Positions 33,570-42,155 of a stretch of 64,000 nucleotides of DNA are shown here, piece after piece. Under the pieces are notes generated by a model, which saw only the letters and a program-made list of their open reading frames with translations, did not search any database and was not told the origin of the DNA. The stretch is from Endobacterium cereale (GTDB taxonomy: Bacteria > Pseudomonadota > Alphaproteobacteria > Rhizobiales > Rhizobiaceae), in the NCBI RefSeq assembly GCF_009617585.1, contig NZ_WIXI01000049.1, positions 292,531-356,530 of the forward strand, read 5' to 3'. The translations under genes and the position numbers were made by a program. Positions within the stretch are counted from its first letter, which is position 1, and each line of letters begins with the position of its first letter.

Positions 33570-34760
33570 TTATTCTCCCACTGCGGTGCTGGCCCAGCCC
33601 GGTGCCAGACGAACATATTTAATAGTGCGCCTGTAATAGGTGTAGGCGATGTGAAGACTGCCGTCGGTGCCTTCCAGCAGCCACGGATAGGACATTTCCT
33701 TGTTGTGACCGTCGATGGAATTGTTCGACAGGCAGGTGCCCGGACCATCCTCGATGACGATCCGTTGCGAAAAGCTTTTTGCTCCGTCATCGGAAATGCA
33801 GACGGCAACCGGCGCACGCGGCACGCCCCAAATCGGCACGCAGCCGCCATCCGGGTTTGCATCCGGCCGATCGTCATCCTCGCCCAGCTCGTCGTAAAGC
33901 GATGCGCGGCGGTCGCTCGACATTTCCGCATTCACTGGATTGCAGATCATCGCGATACGACCGTCTTTCAGCGTGATCGCGGCAACGGAAGAGTTGTTAT
34001 TGGGCACATCCGTCGCCTGCGGCACAGCCCATGTGCGGCCGCCATCAGCGCTCTCGGTACGATAGACGAAATCCGCCTGACGACGGCGAAACACCGCCAC
34101 CAGCTTGTCACCGCCGAGCGAGACCGGGCCCATATGCACACAGCCGGTCGACTGGTCGAGATCTTCGAGAACCCAGGTCTTGCCGCTATCCTTCGAGATG
34201 CCGACAGCAGCACGATCATGGCTGCCGTTCCATTTCTGGCCCGGACGCTGGATGCAGCGAAAGATCGGCAGAAGCCATGCGCCATCTTCCCGCACGGTCA
34301 GCGGCGCGCGAACAAAACAGCCGCGCGGCAGGTCGAGATAATCTCCTTCGCCCGCCGTCAGTTTTGTCGGATCGCCGGCATCGCGCGAAATTTCCGCCAT
34401 GCGGATCCGGCATTCGTCCTGATTGCCGGACGGCTGCGAGGTATGGAACAGGATCAGCTTTCCGCTAGGCGCGGCAAACAGAACCGGGTTCTGTTCGGAA
34501 TGCTTTGGGTCAAAACTCAGACGCTGCGGTTCGCCCCACTGGTCTGAACCGTCGGCGAGAACAGACGCGAAGACGGAAATGTCCGACTTGCCTTCCAGCG
34601 TGCCGCCGAACCAGGCGCAGATCAACGCGCCGTCATCGGCCAGATGCAGGAAGGATGCATGGTTCTGGATCATCGGCGAGGCAAGCATTGCCTCATGTCG
34701 TCCGGGGCCAACGGCTTTCACCGTGCCGTTCATGACGGTTGCAATCTGTTCAGGCGTCAT
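33570..34760 (-). CDS. Cytoplasmic sialidase-fold (Asp-box) protein
   Basis: This is a 396-residue six-bladed propeller protein of the sialidase/neuraminidase superfamily. Asp-box motifs (S-x-D-x-G-x-x-W/F) are at 189-196, 237-244 and 323-330. No signal peptide is present, so it acts inside the cell. Arginines that could form the carboxylate-binding triad are at 21, 151 and 225-227, but their roles cannot be assigned by eye. It heads an operon with pdxA2 and the Fe-ADH and is divergent from a peptide-type importer and a NanA/DapA-type lyase, which suggests hydrolysis of an imported acidic glycoside. Confidence 0.85.
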   Translation of the reverse strand: MTPEQIATVMNGTVKAVGPGRHEAMLASPMIQNHASFLHLADDGALICAWFGGTLEGKSDISVFASVLADGSDQWGEPQRLSFDPKHSEQNPVLFAAPSGKLILFHTSQPSGNQDECRIRMAEISRDAGDPTKLTAGEGDYLDLPRGCFVRAPLTVREDGAWLLPIFRCIQRPGQKWNGSHDRAAVGISKDSGKTWVLEDLDQSTGCVHMGPVSLGGDKLVAVFRRRQADFVYRTESADGGRTWAVPQATDVPNNNSSVAAITLKDGRIAMICNPVNAEMSSDRRASLYDELGEDDDRPDANPDGGCVPIWGVPRAPVAVCISDDGAKSFSQRIVIEDGPGTCLSNNSIDGHNKEMSYPWLLEGTDGSLHIAYTYYRRTIKYVRLAPGWASTAVGE

Positions 34761-35111
34761 CAGGGTCTCCTCTTATCTCCATGAAAATCACCCAAATAAC
34801 AAAGTTGTCAAGTTTGAAAAATTTGCCAATTTGCCATTGACGATCACATTACCAGACACATGTTGTTGAAATTAAATCGTTTTATGAAAGGCAAATTTGT
34901 ACAAATTGACACTTCCGAATATTTAATTTGACAAACTTGCAAAGAAATCCGATGGTCTCGGCCAGCTCAACAGGCGCCGATCAAGGGACGGAGGCATCCC
35001 GGTCGAAGCAAAGGGCCAAGGAGGAATGCCTTCAGACCGCGCAAGTAAGAACAGCCGGCGCGTCATGAACAGCAAGCGGTGCACGTTTGCACCCAGAGGG
35101 AGGAGAATGAC
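34761..35111. promoter_or_regulatory. Divergent AT-rich control region with operator-like repeats
   Basis: This 351-bp stretch separates the sialidase-fold operon from the ABC importer operon and contains no gene. It is markedly AT-rich at 34790-34935. A perfect palindrome AATTTGTACAAATT lies at 34894-34907. The related half sites AAATTTGCC and AATTTGCC lie near 34819-34836, and TTGACA occurs at 34907-34912. A GntR/LacI-type regulator is expected to bind here and control both operons, but which one cannot be told. Confidence 0.6.
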
Positions 35112-36629
35112 ATGAAGACTTCGAAATTGCTTGGAGCCCTGCTGGGGTCCGTTCTCGCACTCGGCACCGGCATCGCGCCGGTTCAGGCCGCGTCGACAGA
35201 TATCAAGATCGTCCTGCCGGAAGAGGCCGACCTGCTCGAGCCCTGCATGGCGACCCGTTCCAATATCGGCCGCGTCATCATGGAAAATGTCAGCGAAACG
35301 CTGACCGAACTCGACGTGCGCGGCAAAGAGGGTGTCATGCCTCGCCTCGCTGAAAAATGGGAACAGACCGGCGATGGCGCCTGGCGTTTCCATCTGCGTC
35401 AGGGCGTCAAGTTCTCCGACGGCAAGGCGTTCGGCGCCAAGGATGTCAAATATTCGTTCGACCGCATTTTCAGCGACAAGAACATCTGCGAATCCCGCCG
35501 TTATTTCGGTGGCATGAAGTTCGACGTGAAGGTGGTTGACGAAAACACCATCGATTTCAAGGTCGACCCGGTTCAGCCGATCCTGCCGCTGCTGCTGTCG
35601 CTGGTCACCATCGTTCCGGAAGGCACGCCGCTGGAATTCGTGCGCGAGCCGATCGGCACCGGCCCTTACAAGCTGTCCAACTGGACGCCGGGCCAGCAGA
35701 TCGTTCTCGATGCCCGTGATGATTATTGGGGCAAGAAGCCTGCCGTCACCAAGGCAACCTATCTGTTCCGTTCCGATCCGGCCGTTCGCGCCGCCATGGT
35801 TCAGGCCGGCGAAGCAGATCTCGCACCGTCGATCTCGCAGGTCGAGGCCACCAACGAAAAGACCGACTTCTCCTATCTCGACAGCGAAACCGTCTATCTG
35901 CGTATCGATGGCAATATCGCACCGCTCAACGACGTCCGCGTCCGCAAGGCGCTGAACCTGGCCATCGACCGTCAGGCCTTCATCGGCACGCTGGTTCCGC
36001 AGGATGCCGTTCTCGCCACCGCTCTGGTGCCGCCGACCACACTCGGCTGGAACCCGGACGTCAAGGTACCGGCTTACGATCCGGATCAGGCCAAAAAACT
36101 GCTCGAAGAAGCAAAGGCTGCAGGCGTTCCGGTCGACACCCCGATCACCGTTGTTGCCCGCACGGCCAACTTCCCGAACGTGACGGAAATCATGGAAGCC
36201 ATCCAGGCGCAGTTGCAGGATGTCGGCTTCAAGATCGACCTGAAATTCGTCGAAGTCGCCGAACACGAGGTCTATTATTCGAAGCCGTTCAAGGAAGGCC
36301 GCGGCCCGACGATCGTCGCTGCCATGCACGACAACTCCAAGGGTGACCCGTCCTTCACCATGTTCTTCAAGTATGACTCGAAGGGCACGCAGTCCGGTTA
36401 CGCCGATCCGAAGGTCGATGACCTGATCGCTCGCGCCTCTGCCGCCACCGGTGACGAACGTGCAAAACTGTGGTCGCAGCTGATCGCTTACGTCCACGAT
36501 GATCTGGTCGCCGACGTCGCCCTCTTCCACATGGTCGGTTATTCGCGCGTCTCTGAACGTCTGGACTTCAAGCCCAGCATCGCCACCAACTCCATGCTGC
36601 AGCTCTCCGAGATCGGCATCAAGAAGTAA
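35112..36629 (+). CDS. ABC transporter substrate-binding protein (peptide/nickel family, SBP_bac_5)
   Basis: This is a 505-residue periplasmic binding protein. A signal peptide (1-26, ending PVQAAS) precedes the SBP_bac_5 fold, with LAEKWEQTGDGAWRFHLRQG (the usual family segment) near residue 85 and VRKALNLAIDRQAF near 280. ATG 35112 has GGAGGAG upstream at 35099-35105. The family includes dipeptide, opine, glutathione and oligosaccharide binders, so the ligand is unknown; the sialidase-fold and lyase neighbours hint at a sugar acid or glycoconjugate. Confidence 0.92.
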   Translation: MKTSKLLGALLGSVLALGTGIAPVQAASTDIKIVLPEEADLLEPCMATRSNIGRVIMENVSETLTELDVRGKEGVMPRLAEKWEQTGDGAWRFHLRQGVKFSDGKAFGAKDVKYSFDRIFSDKNICESRRYFGGMKFDVKVVDENTIDFKVDPVQPILPLLLSLVTIVPEGTPLEFVREPIGTGPYKLSNWTPGQQIVLDARDDYWGKKPAVTKATYLFRSDPAVRAAMVQAGEADLAPSISQVEATNEKTDFSYLDSETVYLRIDGNIAPLNDVRVRKALNLAIDRQAFIGTLVPQDAVLATALVPPTTLGWNPDVKVPAYDPDQAKKLLEEAKAAGVPVDTPITVVARTANFPNVTEIMEAIQAQLQDVGFKIDLKFVEVAEHEVYYSKPFKEGRGPTIVAAMHDNSKGDPSFTMFFKYDSKGTQSGYADPKVDDLIARASAATGDERAKLWSQLIAYVHDDLVADVALFHMVGYSRVSERLDFKPSIATNSMLQLSEIGIKK

Positions 36630-36737
36630 CCACCCCAACCTCAGAAGCGATCCCGCACCACAAGCGCCGGGATCGCCCCAATCGAAGCGAAATGGGCGGC
36701 GGCTGCGTCGCCGTCCATTCCAGCAATCGAGGTCACC

Positions 36738-37652
36738 ATGCTCAGTTTCATCCGCAAGCGCGCCTTTGCCAGCCTCATCTCCCTTATCGGGTTGCTGGTC
36801 ATGGTGTTCTTCCTGTCGCGCCTGACGGGCGACCCGGCATCGCTCTTCCTTCCCGTCGAAGCTTCCGCCGAAATGAAGGCCGAGTTCCGCGCCCTTCATG
36901 GTCTCGACCAGCCGCTGCTCGTGCAGTTCGGTCAATATGTCGGCAACGTTCTGACCGGCGATCTCGGCGAGAGCTTGCGCAAGGCCCGCCCTGCCCTTGA
37001 TGTCGTGCTCGAAGCCTTCACATGGACACTCTGGCTCGCCGTCATCACCATGACGCTGGTCACGGTCTGCGCCATCGTCGTCGGCTCGCTCGCCGCCTTC
37101 CGCACCGGCGGTTTCTTCGACCGCTTTTCCTCGATGGTCTCGCTGATCGGCGCATCCGTCCCGGATTTCTGGCTCGCCATCGTCGCCATCGTCGTCTTCG
37201 CTATCCAGCTCTCATGGTTGCCGACTTCGGGCACCGGCTCGCTGTCACACTGGATCCTGCCAATCTGCGTGTTGTTCGTGCGCCCCTTCGGCATCATCGT
37301 TCAGGTTGTGCGCGGCTCGATGATTTCGGCGCTGTCGTCGGCCTATGTAAAAACGGCCCGTGCGAAGGGCGTCAAATCCGGCCCGATCATTTTTGTCCAC
37401 GCCCTGCGCAATGCCATGCTGCCGGTCATCACCGTCATCGGCGACCAGGCCGCAAGCCTCCTCAACGGTGCCGTCGTCATCGAAACCATCTTTGGTTTCC
37501 CCGGCGTCGGCAAGCTGATGATCGACAGCATCCTGCAGCGTGACTTCAACGTCGTGCTGGCGGCGATCCTCGTCACCGCTTTCGCCATCTTCCTCATGAA
37601 CCTCGTGATCGACCTTGCTTACGCGCTTCTCGATCCACGCATCCGCTACTGA
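36738..37652 (+). CDS. ABC transporter permease (DppB type)
   Basis: This is a 304-residue membrane permease with six predicted helices. It carries the family hallmarks FFLSRLTGDPASLF near the N-terminus, the EAA loop KTARAKGVKSGPIIFVHALRN (abridged) and ETIFGFPGVGKLMIDSI near residue 250. It lies 109 nt after the binding protein gene in the same operon. Confidence 0.94.
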   Translation: MLSFIRKRAFASLISLIGLLVMVFFLSRLTGDPASLFLPVEASAEMKAEFRALHGLDQPLLVQFGQYVGNVLTGDLGESLRKARPALDVVLEAFTWTLWLAVITMTLVTVCAIVVGSLAAFRTGGFFDRFSSMVSLIGASVPDFWLAIVAIVVFAIQLSWLPTSGTGSLSHWILPICVLFVRPFGIIVQVVRGSMISALSSAYVKTARAKGVKSGPIIFVHALRNAMLPVITVIGDQAASLLNGAVVIETIFGFPGVGKLMIDSILQRDFNVVLAAILVTAFAIFLMNLVIDLAYALLDPRIRY

Positions 37653-37660
37653 GGAACGAT

Positions 37661-38605
37661 ATGACCATGGCCATTCAATCCACACCCGCCCCCAACCCTA
37701 AAGAAACCATCGCGGAAGAACCGAGCGCTCTGGTGCGCATGGGTCGCATGCTCTGGGCCGACAAGTTCGCCCTCTGTGCCGCGATCTTCCTCGTCTTCGT
37801 CATCGTCATGGCGATCATCGGCCCGACTTTGCTCGATGATCTCGCCACCAAGCAGAATCTTCGCGGCCGCAACCTCGCGCCCTTCATGTTCGACCGCGAA
37901 TGGTTCATGTGGCTCGGCGCCGATGCGCTCGGCCGCCCGCTCTGGCCGCGCATCATCGTCGCCACCCAGAACACCATCATGGTCGCTGCCGGCGCCGTGC
38001 TGATCTCGGCCATCATCGGCACCCTGCTCGGTCTGATCGCCGGTTTTGCATCGGAACGCACCAGCCAGATCATCATGCGTCTCGCCGACGTCATCATGTC
38101 CTTCCCGTCGCTGCTGGTCGCGGTGATCGTGCTCTACATTCTCGGTTCGTCCATCATGAACCTCATGCTGGTCCTGTCGATCACCCGTATCCCGGTCTAC
38201 CTTCGAACCACCCGCGCGGAAGTGCTGGAAATCAAAAGCCGCATGTTCGTGCAGGCCGCCAAGGTCATGGGCGCATCATCGAAGCGCATCCTGTTCCGCC
38301 ACATCCTGCCGGTGGTGCTGCCGACGCTGACAACGCTTGCCACGCTCGATTTCGCCTATGTCATGCTGGCGGAAAGCGCCCTCTCCTTCCTCGGCATCGG
38401 CATCCAGCCGCCGGAAATCACCTGGGGCCTGATGATTTCTCAGGGCCGTCAGTACCTCACCAATGCCTGGTGGCTGTCCTTCTGGCCGGGTCTGGCGATC
38501 ATCTTGACCACGCTCTCGCTCAACCTTCTGTCCAACTGGCTGCGTATCGCGCTCGACCCCGTCCAGCGCTGGCGCCTGGAAATGAAAGGACCGAAAAATG
38601 GCTGA
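37661..38605 (+). CDS. ABC transporter permease (DppC type)
   Basis: This 314-residue second permease has an N-terminal hydrophilic leader, then six helices. LGADALGRPLWPRII is the usual DppC motif (LGTDxxGRD variant), and QAAKVMGASSKRILFRHILP is the EAA loop. The start is 8 nt after the previous stop, and the end overlaps the ATPase gene by 8 nt. Confidence 0.94.
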   Translation: MTMAIQSTPAPNPKETIAEEPSALVRMGRMLWADKFALCAAIFLVFVIVMAIIGPTLLDDLATKQNLRGRNLAPFMFDREWFMWLGADALGRPLWPRIIVATQNTIMVAAGAVLISAIIGTLLGLIAGFASERTSQIIMRLADVIMSFPSLLVAVIVLYILGSSIMNLMLVLSITRIPVYLRTTRAEVLEIKSRMFVQAAKVMGASSKRILFRHILPVVLPTLTTLATLDFAYVMLAESALSFLGIGIQPPEITWGLMISQGRQYLTNAWWLSFWPGLAIILTTLSLNLLSNWLRIALDPVQRWRLEMKGPKNG

Positions 38606-40217
38606 TCATCTTCTCGAAGTCCGCAACCTCTCGGTCGATTTTCACACCGCAACCGGCACCGTTCACGCCGTGCGCGACATCTCCTATTATCTCGACCGTG
38701 GCGAAACGCTCGCCATCCTCGGCGAGAGCGGTTCCGGCAAGTCGGTATCGTCGTCTGCGATCATGAACCTGATCGACATGCCGCCCGGAAAAATCGCCTC
38801 GGGCGAAATCCTGCTCGACGGCAAGGACCTGTTCAAGATGAGCAACGAGGCCCGCCGGGAAGTGAACGGCCGTCGCATCGCCATGATCTTTCAGGACCCG
38901 CTCAGCCATTTGAACCCGGTTTACACCGTCGGCTGGCAAATGCGTGAGGCGCTCAAAACCCACGGCAAGGGCAATACTGAAGCTCAGGCCGAAGCATTGC
39001 GCCTGTTCAAGCGCGTCGCCCTGCCCGATCCGGAACGGTCGCTCGACAAATATCCGCACGAATTTTCCGGCGGCCAGCGCCAACGTGTCATGATCGCCAT
39101 GGCGCTCGCGCTCAAGCCTGACCTGCTGATCGCCGACGAACCGACGACCGCTCTCGACGTGACGGTGCAGGCGGAAGTGCTGAACCTGCTGAAGGAACTG
39201 CAGCGCGAAACCGGCATGGGCGTGCTGATCATCACCCACGATCTCGGCGTCGTCTCCGAAGTCGCCGACCGCGTCGTCGTCATGGAAAAAGGCCAGCTGG
39301 TCGAAAGCGGCACGGTGCGCGAGGTCTATCACAACCCGCAGCACGCCTATACGAAAAAGCTGATTGCCGCCGCCCCCGGCAAGGGCGACATGCACGAACC
39401 GGAAGCAACCGGCGACGCCATCCTCAGCGTCAAGGATGCCCGCAAGTTTTACGGCGGTTTCGAAGCCCTGAAGGGCGTGTCCTTCGACCTGAAGGCCGGT
39501 GAAACCGTCGCCGTCGTCGGCGAAAGTGGCTCCGGCAAATCCACCCTTGCCCGTATCCTGCTGCGTCTGGAAGAGGCCGATGGCGGCACCGCCAAGTGGA
39601 AGGGAAAAGACCTTTTCACCATGTCGCCGGGTGACCTGTTCAAGCTACGTCGCGATCTGCAGATGGTGTTTCAGGACCCGACCCAGTCGCTCAACCCGCG
39701 CATGACGGTATATCAGCTGATTTCCGAGGCCTGGGTCATCCACCCGGAAATCCTGCCCAAGGCCAAATGGCGCGAACGCGTGACCGAACTGCTCGGTCAG
39801 GTCGGTCTTTCGCCGGAACATATGGGCCGTTACCCGCACCAGTTTTCCGGCGGCCAGCGTCAGCGTATCGCCATTGCCCGCGCGCTTGCGCTCGAACCGC
39901 AGCTGATCGTCTGCGACGAGGCCGTCTCGGCGCTCGACGTTTCGGTTCAGGCGCAGGTGATCACACTGCTCGACAAGCTGCGCAAGGAAATGGGCATCGC
40001 CTTCATCTTCATCGCCCACGACCTGCCGCTGGTGCGCGATTTCGCCGATTACGTGATGGTCATGCAGAAGGGTGAAGTGGTCGAATTCGGCACCGTCGCC
40101 CAGGTCTTCGACAACCCGCAAAAGCCCTACACGCAGGCCCTTCTCGCCGCCAGCCTCGATCCCGACCCGGATGTGCAGGCGGCAAACCGCAATGCGCGTC
40201 TGGCAACAGCATCCTGA
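38598..40217 (+). CDS. ABC transporter ATP-binding protein, fused DppD-DppF type
   Basis: This is a 539-residue double ATPase, as in GsiA/YejF, that serves both nucleotide sites of the importer. The first domain (about 1-260) has Walker A GESGSGKSV and signature FSGGQRQRVMIAMALALKPD (abridged). The second (about 275-535) has Walker A GESGSGKST, signature FSGGQRQRIAIARALALEPQ and Walker B LIVCDEAVSALDVS. Both have the oligopeptide-type D-loop and C-terminal NPQHAYTKKL/NPQKPYTQALLA motifs. Confidence 0.94.
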   Translation: MADHLLEVRNLSVDFHTATGTVHAVRDISYYLDRGETLAILGESGSGKSVSSSAIMNLIDMPPGKIASGEILLDGKDLFKMSNEARREVNGRRIAMIFQDPLSHLNPVYTVGWQMREALKTHGKGNTEAQAEALRLFKRVALPDPERSLDKYPHEFSGGQRQRVMIAMALALKPDLLIADEPTTALDVTVQAEVLNLLKELQRETGMGVLIITHDLGVVSEVADRVVVMEKGQLVESGTVREVYHNPQHAYTKKLIAAAPGKGDMHEPEATGDAILSVKDARKFYGGFEALKGVSFDLKAGETVAVVGESGSGKSTLARILLRLEEADGGTAKWKGKDLFTMSPGDLFKLRRDLQMVFQDPTQSLNPRMTVYQLISEAWVIHPEILPKAKWRERVTELLGQVGLSPEHMGRYPHQFSGGQRQRIAIARALALEPQLIVCDEAVSALDVSVQAQVITLLDKLRKEMGIAFIFIAHDLPLVRDFADYVMVMQKGEVVEFGTVAQVFDNPQKPYTQALLAASLDPDPDVQAANRNARLATAS

Positions 40218-40238
40218 TTTGATTGATACCGGAGTAGA

Positions 40239-41123
40239 ATGATGACCAAGAAAGCTTTTGTCGCGATCGTGACATGCTTCAACGACGACGAAACCATCAA
40301 TTACGAAGCGACGCGCGCGCAGGTGCGCCGTCAGGTGGCTGCCGGAAACAACATCATGTGCGCCGGCACCAATGGCGATTTTTCCGCCCTCACCTTCGGT
40401 GAAAAGGTAAAACTGCTGGAAGAAGTGGTCGATGAAGTCGGCGGCAAGGTCGATGTCATCGTCAATGCCGGCATGCCCGCCACGTTCGAAACCTTGCAGC
40501 TGGCCAAGGAATTCGACCGCATCGGCGTCACCGGCATTGCCGTCATCACGCCCTTCTTCATCGCCTGCACGCAGGACGGGCTGATCCGCCACTTCTCGAC
40601 AGTTGCCGATGCCGTCAACACGCCGGTCTATCTTTACGACATCCCGGCCCGCACTCAGAACCATATCGAGCCGGAAACCGCGCGCAAGCTGGCCACCCAC
40701 GGCAACATTGCCGGCATCAAGGATTCGGGCGGAGCGCAGGAAACGCTGGCCGCCTATCTGCAGGTCTCCAAGGACATCGAAGGTTTTGAAGTCTATTCCG
40801 GCCCGGACCATCTGGTCCTGTGGTCGCTGCAGAACGGCGCCGCCGGCTGCATTTCCGGTCTCGGCAATGCCATGCCAGACGTTCTCGCCGGCATCGTCGG
40901 CGGCTTCAACTCCGGCAATATCGCCGAGGCAGAGCGTCAGCAGGAAATCTACACCGCCTTCCGCACCGACCTCTACCAGCACGGTTTCCCGCCGGCGATG
41001 GTCAAGCGCGCTCTCTACCTGCAGGATTCGTCCGTCGGCGCCAGCCGCCAGCCGGCTCTGCTGCCGAACGCCGAGCAGGATGCAAAAATCGGCGAGACGC
41101 TAAAGAAGTTCGGCCTGCTGTAA
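40239..41123 (+). CDS. DapA/NanA-family Schiff-base lyase
   Basis: This is a 294-residue TIM-barrel enzyme of the dihydrodipicolinate synthase/N-acetylneuraminate lyase superfamily. The Schiff-base lysine is K161 (AGIKDSGG), the catalytic tyrosine Y133 (YLYDIPART) and the keto-acid loop GTNGDF (43-48) replaces the usual GTTGE. True DapA or NanA cannot be separated by eye. Its place in a catabolic importer operon facing a sialidase-fold gene makes a 2-keto-3-deoxy acid or sialic-acid-like aldolase likely. Two adjacent ATG codons (40239 and 40242) could start it. Confidence 0.88.
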   Translation: MMTKKAFVAIVTCFNDDETINYEATRAQVRRQVAAGNNIMCAGTNGDFSALTFGEKVKLLEEVVDEVGGKVDVIVNAGMPATFETLQLAKEFDRIGVTGIAVITPFFIACTQDGLIRHFSTVADAVNTPVYLYDIPARTQNHIEPETARKLATHGNIAGIKDSGGAQETLAAYLQVSKDIEGFEVYSGPDHLVLWSLQNGAAGCISGLGNAMPDVLAGIVGGFNSGNIAEAERQQEIYTAFRTDLYQHGFPPAMVKRALYLQDSSVGASRQPALLPNAEQDAKIGETLKKFGLL

Positions 41124-41150
41124 TCAGCCTGACCAGATCCAAAGAAAAAA

Positions 41151-41179
41151 GCGCTGCGGAGAAATCCGCAGCGCCTTTT
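41151..41179 (+). terminator. Terminator after the lyase gene
   Basis: A 10-bp perfect stem GCGCTGCGGA (41151-41160)/TCCGCAGCGC (41165-41174) with a GAAA tetraloop is followed by C and TTTT (41176-41179). It closes the ABC importer/lyase operon. Confidence 0.93.
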
Positions 41180-41199
41180 GTATTTCGCCCCTCTCTACG

Positions 41200-41290
41200 C
41201 CGTCCTCCTCGGGCTTGTCCCGAGGATCTAACCACCTCGCCTCAAACGAGACGCAGCAGATGCTCGGGACAGGCCCGAGCATGACGACGT
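41200..41290. repeat. Palindromic intergenic repeat (TCGGGCTTGTCCCGAGGA type)
   Basis: The left arm CGTCCTCCTCGGGCTTGTCC (41201-41220) is related to the inverted right arm near 41262-41287 (GCTCGGGACAGGCCCGAGCA). Each arm is itself a hairpin around CTCGGGC...GCCCGAG. The element fills the gap between two convergent ABC transporter operons. From memory this type of element occurs many times in rhizobial genomes. Confidence 0.75.
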
Positions 41291-41300
41291 CAGCGCCAAA

Positions 41301-42155
41301 TCAAGCAGCGCTTGCCGCCTTCTTCTCAGCGATACGCGCGCGGATAGATTCCACGTCGGCCTTCGGCGTCGCCTTGAACAGGGTCTGCGTGTATTCGTGC
41401 TTCGGGTTCGAAAACACCTCGTCGCGCGTGCCGTATTCGACCGCCTCGCCAAAATACATCACCATCACCTCGTCGGCGATGTAACGCACGACCGACAAGT
41501 CGTGGCTGATGAAGACGTAGGTGAGGTTGAACTCGTCCTGCAGGTCGGCCAGCAGGTTGAGAACCTGTGCCTGAACCGAAAGGTCGAGCGCCGAGACCGG
41601 CTCGTCCAGAACCAGCAGCTTCGGGTTCATCATCAGCGCGCGCGCGATGGCGATACGCTGGCGTTGACCGCCGGAGAACATGTGCGGGTAGCGGTTATAG
41701 TGTTCCGGACCAAGGCCGACCTTGATCAGCATTTCGGTGGCGCGGTTGCGGCGCTCGGCGGCCGACAGGTCGGTGTTGATCGCCAGCGGTTCGCCCAGAA
41801 CATCGCCGATTTTCTGACGCGGGTTCAGAGAGCCGTAGGGGTTCTGGAAGATGATCTGAACCTTCTGGCGCATGTCCGAGGTCAGATGGCCCGGACGGGT
41901 GTCCATCTTCTTGCCGTCGATGATCAGGTCACCCGAGGTCGGCTCGTCGATGAAGGTGATCATGCGCGCCAGCGTGGACTTGCCGCAGCCAGATTCGCCG
42001 ACGATCGCCAACGTCTTGCCGCGTTCCAGCTTGAAGGAAACGCCCTTCACGGCATGCAGGGTCTTTTTCGGCTTCATGAAGCCGCCCGGCAGTTCGTAAT
42101 CGCGCTTGATGTCGCGAACTTCGAGCATGGTGTCGGTGGTCTTGATGTCGCTCAT
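41301..42155 (-). CDS. Dipeptide/oligopeptide ABC transporter ATP-binding protein (DppF type)
   Basis: This is a 284-residue ATPase. Walker A is GESGCGKST near residue 54, the Q-loop IFQNPYGSLNPR, the signature FSGGQRQRIAIARALMMNPK (abridged), Walker B LLVLDEPVSALD and the end NPKHEYTQTLFKATP. It overlaps the DppD-type gene by 4 nt. It is the last gene of a five-gene dipeptide-type importer operon. Confidence 0.93.
   Translation of the reverse strand: MSDIKTTDTMLEVRDIKRDYELPGGFMKPKKTLHAVKGVSFKLERGKTLAIVGESGCGKSTLARMITFIDEPTSGDLIIDGKKMDTRPGHLTSDMRQKVQIIFQNPYGSLNPRQKIGDVLGEPLAINTDLSAAERRNRATEMLIKVGLGPEHYNRYPHMFSGGQRQRIAIARALMMNPKLLVLDEPVSALDLSVQAQVLNLLADLQDEFNLTYVFISHDLSVVRYIADEVMVMYFGEAVEYGTRDEVFSNPKHEYTQTLFKATPKADVESIRARIAEKKAASAA

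Noticed and set aside
34923..36935. 670-codon minus-strand frame opposite the ABC binding protein gene
   Set aside because: No start signal or motif; the plus strand has signal peptide and SBP_bac_5 sequence.
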